Source of the DNA: Acidobacteria bacterium 13_1_20CM_3_53_8
Lineage (GTDB): Bacteria > Acidobacteriota > Blastocatellia > Pyrinomonadales > Pyrinomonadaceae
Reading direction: 5' to 3'
Length of the DNA stretch: 64,000 bases
Assembly: GCA_001920415.1 (NCBI GenBank)
Contig: MNJR01000028.1
Span: 62,001 to 126,000, forward strand
Each line of letters starts with the position of its first letter. Position 1 is the stretch's first letter. The translations under genes were made by a program, and so were the position numbers. Shown one piece after another: positions 27,195-34,977 of this stretch. Under the pieces are notes generated by a model. It was given only the letters and a program-made list of their open reading frames with translations, was not told the origin of the DNA and ran no database searches.

Positions 27195-28358
27195 CTACGG
27201 AGTTTCAATATTGCGTCTTCCGAAAAATTCTTTGAGCGCAGGATAAACGTCCTCTTTATCATCAATCCTCACGCCAACAAATCGCTCCTTATTCTTAAGC
27301 CGGTCGGTGAAGATTGAAAGAAGCGCACCCGAAGAGCGACGGTAGCTGCTTGCTCCCTCCTCGCCAATCTCGCCGTAACCGAAGAGGTTGCACGTTTCAA
27401 TCATCTGATCCGCCAGCCTAACGGCCTCTTCGTTATCCGAGTAGTAGTTGTCGCCGTCCGAAAAATGAAACGGATAGATGTTCCAATCACGCGGGTTGTA
27501 GCGCTGCCCGATTATGTCCAGAGCAAGCTGGTAAGCGGAAGAGACAACTGTTCCACCGGATTCGCCCTGTGTGAAGAACTGCTCTTCCGAGACTTCGCGC
27601 GCCTCCGTGTGATGCGATATGAAAACTATATCAACGTTGTCGTACTTCGTGCGCAGGAAGCGAACCATCCAGAAGTAGAACGAGCGCGCTATATATTTTT
27701 TGAATTCTCCCATGCTCCCGCTGACGTCCATCATGCTTATGACTACAGCGTTCGATTCGTAGCGCAGACTCTCTTCCCACGTCTTAAACCGTAAATCCTC
27801 CTTCTTTATGTTGCCTATGCGCGCCCTGCCCTCAACGCGCGCGTTGCGCTTGATGTTTTCCAGAATCATGCGCCGCTTGTCCAGGTTCGCCATCACGCCC
27901 GTGCGGCGAATCTCATTAAAGCGCGTAGTCTTTGACTGCACAGCCTTCTTCGCCTTCTCTTCAAGAAATGGAAGCTGCAAGTCTTCAAAAATGAGCGCGG
28001 CAATCTCGTCAATGTTAATCTCTGCCTCGTAGTATTCGCCCCCGCCTTCGTTCCCGGCCTGCTGCCCGCCCTGCCCCTGTCCCGGCTGACTTTCTCTGGC
28101 AATCACGTCGCCCACGCGAGTCTTGCCGTCGCCCTGTCCCACATGCTTACGCTTGCGATAGTCGAAGCGAAACTTGTACTCATCAAGCGAGCGAATAGGA
28201 ACTTTCACCGTGCGCTTGCCGTCCGAAAGTATGATTGCCTCGTTCGACACAATCGAGCCTAGATTCTTCTTAATCGCCTCCTTGACACGCTCTTTATGAC
28301 GCTCCTGGTCAATCACGCCCTTGCGCTGCAATGACCAGTCGTTGCGCTGAATACTCAT
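27195..28358 (-). CDS. YeaH/YhbH family protein (DUF444)
   Basis: 387 residues. A vWA-like core with the MIDAS motif DVSGS (MMDVSGSMGEFKKYIARSFY) and IVFISHHTEAREV follow a basic N-terminal part and a Gly/Gln-rich linker (about residues 92-107). The protein accompanies the PrkA kinase and SpoVR in many bacteria and is linked to starvation or stress response; its exact activity is not known. A heptamer element begins 16 nt upstream of the ATG. Confidence 0.95.
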   Translation of the reverse strand: MSIQRNDWSLQRKGVIDQERHKERVKEAIKKNLGSIVSNEAIILSDGKRTVKVPIRSLDEYKFRFDYRKRKHVGQGDGKTRVGDVIARESQPGQGQGGQQAGNEGGGEYYEAEINIDEIAALIFEDLQLPFLEEKAKKAVQSKTTRFNEIRRTGVMANLDKRRMILENIKRNARVEGRARIGNIKKEDLRFKTWEESLRYESNAVVISMMDVSGSMGEFKKYIARSFYFWMVRFLRTKYDNVDIVFISHHTEAREVSEEQFFTQGESGGTVVSSAYQLALDIIGQRYNPRDWNIYPFHFSDGDNYYSDNEEAVRLADQMIETCNLFGYGEIGEEGASSYRRSSGALLSIFTDRLKNKERFVGVRIDDKEDVYPALKEFFGRRNIETP

Positions 28359-28373
28359 AAGTAAAACCCCATA

Positions 28374-28442
28374 GAACAGTTTTCAGTTTTTAGTTTTCAG
28401 AAGAGGAGCGAAAAGCTTTTAACTGAAAACTGAAAACTGTTC
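28374..28442. repeat. heptamer-arm inverted repeat, AGTTTTC word (copy 3)
   Basis: Left arm 28374-28400 has three units and right arm 28423-28442 has two, so the arms differ by one unit. The loop contains aagaggagcgaaaagctttt. It fills the gap between the yeaH start and the stop codon of the alpha/beta hydrolase, which is 5 nt away, and so lies inside the operon. Confidence 0.92.
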
Positions 28443-28446
28443 CTTA

Positions 28447-29478
28447 TCACTGCCTTTCCGTTGTGACCGCCGCGACCAGTGCAGAGTCTGGCGCGACCTC
28501 TATCTGTTTGCCGCTTACTCGGTCGGAGCAGAAATTTAAGAGCACTTCTGTGAATTCCTGTGGGAACTCTTCTTGCGGCACGTGGCCGCAGTTGCGAAAG
28601 ACTATCAGGCGCGAGTTCGGAATCATTCGATGAAGTTTTCGGGCGTTTTCGAGCGGGATGTCAATGTCGTCCTCGCCCCAGACTAATAGCGTCGGCTGCT
28701 CGATTTTGTGCGCTTCGCTTTCAACGCGAGCGGCGTCCCAGCGGCGCAAAGTTAGAAGAGCCGCGCGCTGCGCAGAAGCCGTGCGCATGATGCGATAGCG
28801 CGACTCGAAGCGGCTGTCGTCATAGGGAAGTTGCTGTCGAGCATAAAATTTCCGCGCGCGGCGCTTGATAATCCACCTGGAGCTTAATATTAAGGGCGTA
28901 GCCAGTTCACCAATCACAGGCGACGCGCCCAGACGTGCCAGAAACTGCTTCTTCGGCTCGTTGTTAGTAACGGCATCAACCAAGACAAGTCTCTCAACTC
29001 TATCTGGAAAATCGAGCGCGCAAAAATCTGCGACCGCGCCGCCGTAAGAACTACCTACAAGTGTCGCGCGATCAATCTGTAATTCGTCCATAAGACGTAT
29101 GACGTTGCGAGCCTGCCACTCGATTGTGTACTCGGCGTCATGTGGCTTTTCGGAAAAGCCGAACCCTATCAAATCCGGCGCGACAACATGAAAGCCCGCA
29201 TCAGCCAGAGGCAATATGACATTGGCCCATACTACGTTCGACGCGCCGAACCCGTGTATGAGCATGAGCGTACGCGCCCCTTTGTCTCCGGCCTCCTGAT
29301 AATGCACACGCGCGCCATCAACTTCTATGAAGCGAGAAAGCTCTGCGTTCTCCAATCCATCTCTGTGCTCTTCAAACGCTGCGTCGCGCGGTCGCATCAA
29401 AATCTTCGCAGCAATGGCCGCGCCCGTCAGTCCAGAAGCACCTGCAATCCAGTATCGTTTCTTCATACTTCTTTTCAT
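28447..29478 (-). CDS. alpha/beta hydrolase
   Basis: 343 residues from ATG 29478; GTG 29496 would add six residues. An N-terminal hydrophobic segment (about 10-27) acts as signal or anchor. The fold shows the oxyanion HGFG, the nucleophile elbow GSSYGG, the acid in WGEDDIDIP and the catalytic His in FRNCGHVPQEEFP. The substrate is not assignable. It lies between prkA and yeaH, an unusual place, and is transcribed in the same direction, so it may serve the stress module. Confidence 0.88.
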   Translation of the reverse strand: MKRSMKKRYWIAGASGLTGAAIAAKILMRPRDAAFEEHRDGLENAELSRFIEVDGARVHYQEAGDKGARTLMLIHGFGASNVVWANVILPLADAGFHVVAPDLIGFGFSEKPHDAEYTIEWQARNVIRLMDELQIDRATLVGSSYGGAVADFCALDFPDRVERLVLVDAVTNNEPKKQFLARLGASPVIGELATPLILSSRWIIKRRARKFYARQQLPYDDSRFESRYRIMRTASAQRAALLTLRRWDAARVESEAHKIEQPTLLVWGEDDIDIPLENARKLHRMIPNSRLIVFRNCGHVPQEEFPQEFTEVLLNFCSDRVSGKQIEVAPDSALVAAVTTERQ

Positions 29479-29573
29479 TGAAAACAATGCCCGCACCTTT
29501 CAGATGAAAAGCGCGGGCGCTCGGCTGTTCTCAGTCTCCTTGCTTTCTTCGACTCGTCTAGCGCCGCCCGCCG

Positions 29574-32500
29574 CTAGCGCGAGAGCAGCGTGCCAACGTA
29601 TGTCAGAAGCTCGTTGGCGCAGACAGGGCAATACCCGTGCTCTTTCACCAGACGGTCAACCACATCGTTGATACGGCGAGTCTGGTCAGGGTCGGGCGTC
29701 TTCGATGAAGTCGTTATCTTCACCACGTCCTTCAAGTCCGCGAAAATCTTCTTCTCAATCGCCTCTTTCAGCCGCTCGTGCGAGTTGTATTCGAACGCTC
29801 TTCCTTTACGAGCATAAGAAGAGATGCGAATTAGAATCTCTTGACGGAAAGTGTTCTTAGCGTTTTCAGAGACTCCAATCTGCTCTTCTATGGAACGCAT
29901 CAGTTGCTCGTCCGGGTCTATCTCCTCTTCCGTGATAGGGTCTTTGATACGCTCCTTGTTGCAGTAAGCTTCTACGTTGTCCAGATAGTTATTGCACATG
30001 GTACGCGCCATCTCCTCGAATGAGTAGACGAATGCGCGCTGGACTTCCACCTTGGCGATCTCGTCAAACTCTTTGCGCGCAGCCGAAATCAGATTCAAGT
30101 AGCGGTCGCGCTGGTCGTGGCTGATGCCTGTGTGCTGCTCGAAACCGTCTTTGATTGCGCGCAGAGCGTCAATCGGATTGATGCAGGTGATGCCGTCGCG
30201 CACCAGAGCACCTGAAAGGCGGTTGATGATGTAGCGCGGGCTGATTCCATCCATCCCTTCGCGCATAGCTATATCAACGTTCGCTCGCTTCGGCTCTTCC
30301 AATCGAGTCATCACGGCGAACATTGCCGCCACTCTTAAAGTGTTCGGCGCTATGTGAACGCTGCGCAAAGCTTCCGATTGTTTCAAGAGCTTGTCGTAGA
30401 TTCTCTCTTCCTGCGAAACGCGCAGATTGTAGGGGACGCGAACCAGTATGATGCGGTCTTGCAGCGCTTCCGATTTACGATTGCCAGCGAAAGAGATGTA
30501 TTCATTCTCATTCGAGTGCGAGACGATCACCTCGTCCGCGTAGATCATTGCGAACCGCCCCGTCTTGATGTTCTGCTCCTGAGAAAGTGTGAGAAGCGAG
30601 TAGAGAAACTTCTCGTCGCAGTTGTGATTGACGAAACCATTGCCGACATAGGTATGCCCTTCAGGAACACAGAAATCCCAGAGGTCGTCGAAACCGTTCG
30701 AGATTTCTGCTACCTCGTCATAGAAGAAGCGCCTGTCCATCGCCTCCCGCAACACGTCCGGCACGGCGATAAACGAACTCGCGGCGTGGACGACCGTCTG
30801 CGCCGAAGTGTAAGACGGAGCGGCGACGCCGCGCGCAAAGCGCCAGAGTTGTTCATAAGAAGCGTCGCCAATCATCTGCCGCACGCCAGCGCGTTCGCGG
30901 TAAGGCGTCGCGCTTTCTGCCATCGCAGCGCCAGCCGCGAGTTGCAGATCGCGTCGCACGCTCAACCAATGCTTTTCAAGATTAGGCAACACATCGCGAT
31001 GATTCGTGCGTTGCTTGCACCCCAGACGCTCGGCAGCTTCGCGCTTGCGCCTGAGACCGAAACCGATTTCGCGGTTGAAGATTTCAACGTTCTCGCTGTC
31101 TATCTGAACTTGATAGTAAGAGCGTTGGTACTTCTCGTTGAAAACAGGCTGCCGCTTCGAGATGATGCCGTAGTTGAGTAGAATCACCTGCAACTGTTCC
31201 GCCAGCTTTTCCGAAGCTGTCGTGCATGAGACATACGATGTCACAGTGCCGTCGCCGTCAAAGTAGGCGCGTAGGAATGCCGAGATAATCTCCTTCGGCG
31301 AGCGGCGAATGATCTGCGGAATGTGCTTTTCGTGAGCGCGCCGTCCGGTCAAGCCGAAGTTATGGAACAACTCGGCTAAAACAGAACTGTTCAAATGCCA
31401 ACGACAACGCCCGCCATCACCTAATTTCATCCCAAGCGAGGACACAATTTGCTGTAAATCCTTTATGACTTCGGCATCTTGATTAGCAATTCCAATGGTT
31501 CTATCAATGCCATTTTTGTCTTTTGCAAACCAACCTTCAGCCACAAAATAGCCAAGCAGCCGGGCAAACTCTTCTGTCATCCGCTCCGGTAGATTAATCT
31601 CAACCCGACCTTTTCGCGCTGGCAAATAGCTTTCAAGTTTTGGCGCTTCATCCACGCCAAAGTAGCCTTGCCGGTTGATACAAACGCGATCAGCAGGCTT
31701 GATGCTCTTTAATTGCCGCCACGTAAACTCTCCATCGGAAGCCAGGACGAGGATGCGATGATCCGGTGAGCCTTCAACCACATATCCCTTGCGAGTGCGA
31801 ACGCGCACGGTCTTCCCCTTGCCGTTATAAATAACGTGCGAAGTGCGCCGGACTCCATCACGTGTTTGCAGGCTGATCTCAAACGGGAAATCCTGATGAT
31901 GCTCAGGGCGCGGTGGAGCGAGTTCACCGATTTGCAACAACCCACGCTCGGTTGGGACATAAGTTGTTGGCCGGACACACTTGAGCATTTCTATAAATTC
32001 CATCAGCCCACGATTGGCTATGTTCAATTCGCCGTCGAAGCGATAGGCGCGCGGGTCTGATTCCACGCCGACCTCGCCAATGGTCGAGAGATCAATCGAA
32101 CCTGTTAGTTCAGTAATGTCTTGTGATTTTGGATCTGAAGGAGAGAATGTGCCTATGCCTATGCGCTCTTTTTCAGAGAAGACGACGCGCTCGACGCGCA
32201 TGTCTTCGTGACGCCCCTGATACTCGTGCTCAAGCGCGTAGCGGCATTGCGGGCAGAGGTCGCCTTCTATGTAGATGCCGTAGTGCTTCTCTATCTCCGA
32301 ACGAAGCTCATGCGGAATCAGGTGCAGCGGCTCCTCGTGCATGGGGCAGCTCTTGATTGAATAGACCGCGCCCTCGTCGCGGCGCGTCCAATTCTCCATG
32401 CCGCGTTTGAGCATCGTCACGATTGTGGATTTTCCGCCGCCGACAGGCCCCATCAGAAGAAGTATGCGCTTGCGAACTTCCAAGCGTTGCGCTGCCGATT

Positions 32501-32792
32501 TGAAATATTCGACGATGCGCGCAATCGGCTCTTCGATTCCGAACAACTCGGAAGCGAAGAAGTTGTAGCGCGCAACTTCATCGCGCGTGCCCTCGTTCAA
32601 TTTCTCAATGCCCGCAGCGTGAATCATGTCATTCATGCGTGCGTGCGAGAGTTGGGCGATGCGCGGATTCTGCGCGACCAACTCGAAGTAATCGCGGAAA
32701 GTGCCCTCCCAGCGCAGCGCTTCCCGTTCGCGGCGAAGTGATTCCAGCCGCTCGCTTATGTTGAATTTATTGCTGCCATCCTGCTCTTGCAT
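29574..32792 (-). CDS. prkA: PrkA/YeaG serine kinase-like AAA+ protein, intein-containing
   Basis: 1072 residues, of which 453 are an intein; the spliced host protein is 619 residues, close to other PrkA proteins. The start is ATG 32792 (MQEQDGSN), with AAAGG upstream; the reading to 32849 is longer than the family needs. Walker A is GPVGGGKS (115-122). The sensor-like LNIANRGLMEF segment ends at residue 271 and resumes as CDEKFLYSL at 725. A zinc-type CPMH/CPQC set lies around residues 160-200, and a C-terminal CPVCANELL follows. PrkA is linked to stress adaptation with YeaH and SpoVR, which lie downstream on the same strand. Confidence 0.95.
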   Translation of the reverse strand: MQEQDGSNKFNISERLESLRREREALRWEGTFRDYFELVAQNPRIAQLSHARMNDMIHAAGIEKLNEGTRDEVARYNFFASELFGIEEPIARIVEYFKSAAQRLEVRKRILLLMGPVGGGKSTIVTMLKRGMENWTRRDEGAVYSIKSCPMHEEPLHLIPHELRSEIEKHYGIYIEGDLCPQCRYALEHEYQGRHEDMRVERVVFSEKERIGIGTFSPSDPKSQDITELTGSIDLSTIGEVGVESDPRAYRFDGELNIANRGLMEFIEMLKCVRPTTYVPTERGLLQIGELAPPRPEHHQDFPFEISLQTRDGVRRTSHVIYNGKGKTVRVRTRKGYVVEGSPDHRILVLASDGEFTWRQLKSIKPADRVCINRQGYFGVDEAPKLESYLPARKGRVEINLPERMTEEFARLLGYFVAEGWFAKDKNGIDRTIGIANQDAEVIKDLQQIVSSLGMKLGDGGRCRWHLNSSVLAELFHNFGLTGRRAHEKHIPQIIRRSPKEIISAFLRAYFDGDGTVTSYVSCTTASEKLAEQLQVILLNYGIISKRQPVFNEKYQRSYYQVQIDSENVEIFNREIGFGLRRKREAAERLGCKQRTNHRDVLPNLEKHWLSVRRDLQLAAGAAMAESATPYRERAGVRQMIGDASYEQLWRFARGVAAPSYTSAQTVVHAASSFIAVPDVLREAMDRRFFYDEVAEISNGFDDLWDFCVPEGHTYVGNGFVNHNCDEKFLYSLLTLSQEQNIKTGRFAMIYADEVIVSHSNENEYISFAGNRKSEALQDRIILVRVPYNLRVSQEERIYDKLLKQSEALRSVHIAPNTLRVAAMFAVMTRLEEPKRANVDIAMREGMDGISPRYIINRLSGALVRDGITCINPIDALRAIKDGFEQHTGISHDQRDRYLNLISAARKEFDEIAKVEVQRAFVYSFEEMARTMCNNYLDNVEAYCNKERIKDPITEEEIDPDEQLMRSIEEQIGVSENAKNTFRQEILIRISSYARKGRAFEYNSHERLKEAIEKKIFADLKDVVKITTSSKTPDPDQTRRINDVVDRLVKEHGYCPVCANELLTYVGTLLSR
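30621..31979 (-). other. intein in PrkA with LAGLIDADG homing endonuclease
   Basis: 453 codons in frame with prkA. The first residue is Cys1 (CVRPTTYVPTERG, block A). Block B is GSPDHRILVL, with S-P-D-H in place of the usual T-x-x-H. The endonuclease has two LAGLIDADG motifs, LLGYFVAEG (intein 141-149) and FLRAYFDGDG (235-244), and both acidic residues are kept (E148, D241). Block F is HTYVGNGFVNHN, ending His-Asn, and the first downstream extein residue is Cys. Removing it rejoins EMLK to CDEKF, the normal PrkA sequence. All splicing residues are present, so it is probably active. Confidence 0.93.
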
Positions 32793-33140
32793 AGCCTTTA
32801 TTAAACCTCTTGGCTCTCGCGCGCTTGGACGGCGTGTGGGAAAAAGCACGCCCGTTATTTACAGAGCAACTCGCGTGCGTCCTGGACTGGTCAGTAGAGC
32901 CTACGCTTCAACGCAAATTACTCGGTCAGGCTCCGAAGCCTCGATATGAACCAAAGGAGTCACGCGCGCGTCAAGCGTGACGGTTCATCTAACGAGACCG
33001 TCTTAAAAGTTCAATTGATTTCAAATCGAGCAAGCTTGGATGGACGCTTTTCAGTTGTTAGCGGCTCGCTCGCCTTTGTTCGGCTCCCGAAACTGCTCTG
33101 ACCTGATTATAGCACAGTGCACAGGAGCCAAAGTCAATGC
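32793..33140 (-). other. prkA upstream region with hairpin
   Basis: About 350 nt between truB and prkA. A strong composite hairpin pairs atgaacc (32946-32952) with ggttcat (32982-32988) and, inside it, gtcacgc (32959-32965) with gcgtgac (32975-32981). On the minus strand TATAAT occurs near 33108-33113, a possible -10 box, but the nearest TTGACT is about 20 nt upstream of it, longer than the normal spacer. The hairpin would lie in the prkA leader RNA. I see no gene. Confidence 0.45.
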
Positions 33141-34079
33141 TTATTTTTCAGGGGAGAGGACTACGCGCGGATGCACGTCGCAGCTAGCGCTTCTGTAGAG
33201 GCCCACGGCAATCAAGTTGCTCTGCCTGTCTCGCATCCTGACCCACTGGCCTTCCGGCCACCTTTCTTCAAGAGCGTGGGGGACGCGAACCGGCAGACCG
33301 TTAAGAGCTTTGCGCGTCTCTTCGTCCGTTAGATGCATGAAAGGCAGTGCGGAGAGCGCCGCGTCCGTAGAGATAAGAATTTTTGAGATTTCATTACGGC
33401 GAGCAATATTTTCAAGCTCTTCAAGGGTTTTAGCTTCGCTAATTTTGAAAGCGCCCGCGCGCGTGCGCCTCAAGCTAGCCAGGTGCGCGCCCACACCCAG
33501 ACGCTCTCCCAGAGATTCCGCAAGCGTGCGAACGTATGTTCCGGCTGAGCAGACCACGCGCACGTTGAGGTCTAGCGTTCCGTCGCTGTTTCGTTTGAGA
33601 AGCGCGCCATCCGTTCGCTTAGCTTCAAATTCATAGACGTGAACGCGCACGGCTTTTCGCTCGACTTCAATTCCCTCACGCGCCATCTCGTAAAGTCTCT
33701 GTCCCTGAATTTTTTTAGCCGAGAACATGGGCGGCACCTGCTCTATCTCGCCGCAAAGCGAGAGGAGCGCCGCTTCTATCTCCTCATCAGCCCAACTTGA
33801 ACTTTTTCTAATCTCTCCTCCAAGCCGCGCGCCCGTCAGGTCGCCCGTGTTCGTCGCGTAGCCCAGACGAATCACAGCCCTGTACTCTTTCTCCGCCCCG
33901 CTCAAAAACTGCGCAAGGCGCGTAGCCCGCCCCACCAGCGCCACCAGCACGCCCGTAGCGAACGGATCGAGCGTGCCCGTGTGCCCGACCTTCGTCTCGC
34001 GCGTGATTCGTCGCACGCGCATCACAGCATCGTGCGAGGTAATCCCGGCAGGCTTATCAACAATTAGAAGACCGTTCAT
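33141..34079 (-). CDS. truB: tRNA pseudouridine(55) synthase TruB
   Basis: 312 residues from ATG 34079. TruB makes the pseudouridine at position 55 of the T-loop in nearly all tRNAs. MNGLLIVDKPAGITSHDAV and KVGHTGTLDPFATGVL contain the catalytic Asp in GTLDP. SAGTYVRTLAESLG follows, and a PUA-like tail may extend from about 250. The start codon directly follows a heptamer repeat with no Shine-Dalgarno; the reading to 34130 would translate the repeat itself and is not credible. Confidence 0.95.
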   Translation of the reverse strand: MNGLLIVDKPAGITSHDAVMRVRRITRETKVGHTGTLDPFATGVLVALVGRATRLAQFLSGAEKEYRAVIRLGYATNTGDLTGARLGGEIRKSSSWADEEIEAALLSLCGEIEQVPPMFSAKKIQGQRLYEMAREGIEVERKAVRVHVYEFEAKRTDGALLKRNSDGTLDLNVRVVCSAGTYVRTLAESLGERLGVGAHLASLRRTRAGAFKISEAKTLEELENIARRNEISKILISTDAALSALPFMHLTDEETRKALNGLPVRVPHALEERWPEGQWVRMRDRQSNLIAVGLYRSASCDVHPRVVLSPEK

Positions 34080-34243
34080 GATTTTAGATTTTCGATTTTT
34101 GATTTTAGATTTGCAATCGCCGTATAGCAATCCAAAATTTTACATCTTTAATTTTGGAACTGAAATTCCAGATTTTAGGCGGAACACTCGACTCAGCATA
34201 AAAACCTCTTCACCCTCAATCGAAAATCTAAAATCCAAAATCG
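34080..34243. repeat. heptamer repeat region, GATTTTA word
   Basis: Units gatttta, gattttc, gattttt and gatttta (34081-34112) face their reverse complement in aatcgaaaatctaaaatcc (34218-34237). The middle, about 100 nt, includes aaattttacatctttaattt. This is a wide-spaced version of the palindromic layout. It occupies the gap between the divergent truB and recX genes and abuts the truB start codon. Confidence 0.75.
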
Positions 34244-34283
34244 TTTTGTCTTGCCGCGCGGCGTTCGTGTTAAAGTTGAAGTG

Positions 34284-34856
34284 ATGCAAAAGCGTGTTTG
34301 GGGAAATAGGCGCGCACGAAAGGTTGAAGGCGAAGAGGCTGAGAAACCTCGTGTGATTGATGCGGATAAAGCGCGCGAGCGAACTATGCAGCGAGCCGTG
34401 AAGCTGCTTGCGGCAAAGCCTCGCTCTGTGGCTGAACTGCGCGAGCGACTTCTGGAAAAACAGTGGACGAATGAAGCCATCGTTGATGGAGTTTTAGAAA
34501 AACTGCGCGAGTACGATTATCTTAATGATGAAAGATTCGCTTTCGGGTTTGCGTCCTATCGTGTGAAACAGAAACCTGTTGGCCGTCGTCGCATGGAGCG
34601 TGATTTAACGATGAAGAAGGTCTCAAAAGAGACTGCGAGCGAAGCGCTCGATCTGGTTTATGAAGAGACGCCCGAAGCTGATTTGATTGACCGCGCGATT
34701 GAGAAGCGCGTTCGCCTTCGAGGAAAGCCAAAGACGCGCGCCGAAGTCAAGAGCCTCTACGACCATCTGCTGCGGCAAGGCTTTTCATACGACATGGTTT
34801 CCGAAAAAGTGCGCGCCGCGTCCGCCGTGAACATTGATGAAGAAGATGCTGAATGA
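34284..34856 (+). CDS. recX: regulatory protein RecX
   Basis: 190 residues from ATG 34284; a TTG start at 34251 is possible but unlikely. RecX inhibits RecA filament extension. The all-helical repeats are visible: AVKLLAAKPRSVAELRERLL, then VLEKLREYDYLNDERFAFGF. The second repeat has ERDLTMKKVSKETASEAL and the third has LYDHLLRQGFSYDMV. A basic N-terminal extension (about 35 residues) precedes the core. recA itself is not in the window; recX stands alone between truB and alaS. Confidence 0.9.
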   Translation: MQKRVWGNRRARKVEGEEAEKPRVIDADKARERTMQRAVKLLAAKPRSVAELRERLLEKQWTNEAIVDGVLEKLREYDYLNDERFAFGFASYRVKQKPVGRRRMERDLTMKKVSKETASEALDLVYEETPEADLIDRAIEKRVRLRGKPKTRAEVKSLYDHLLRQGFSYDMVSEKVRAASAVNIDEEDAE

Positions 34857-34904
34857 ATTTTGGCCGCTTCGACGCGCCCGCTCTCTGCGTGCTACACTTT
34901 AGAT

Positions 34905-34960
34905 AGTAAGCAGTGAGCAGTGAGCAGAAACTTTTTACTGCTTACTGCTCACTGCTCACT
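34905..34960. repeat. heptamer-arm inverted repeat, AGTGAGC word
   Basis: agtaagcagtgagcagtgag and the following agcag (34905-34927) face tactgcttactgctcactgc and tcact (34936-34960). The loop is only aaactttt. The element ends about 17 nt before the alaS ATG and starts about 50 nt after recX. Confidence 0.9.
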
Positions 34961-34977
34961 TCTTATTGGTGTTGCTT

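Noticed and set aside
34966-34977. An upstream TTG start for alaS, giving four extra residues.
   Set aside because: The family start matches ATG 34978 and the TTG has no ribosome-binding site.
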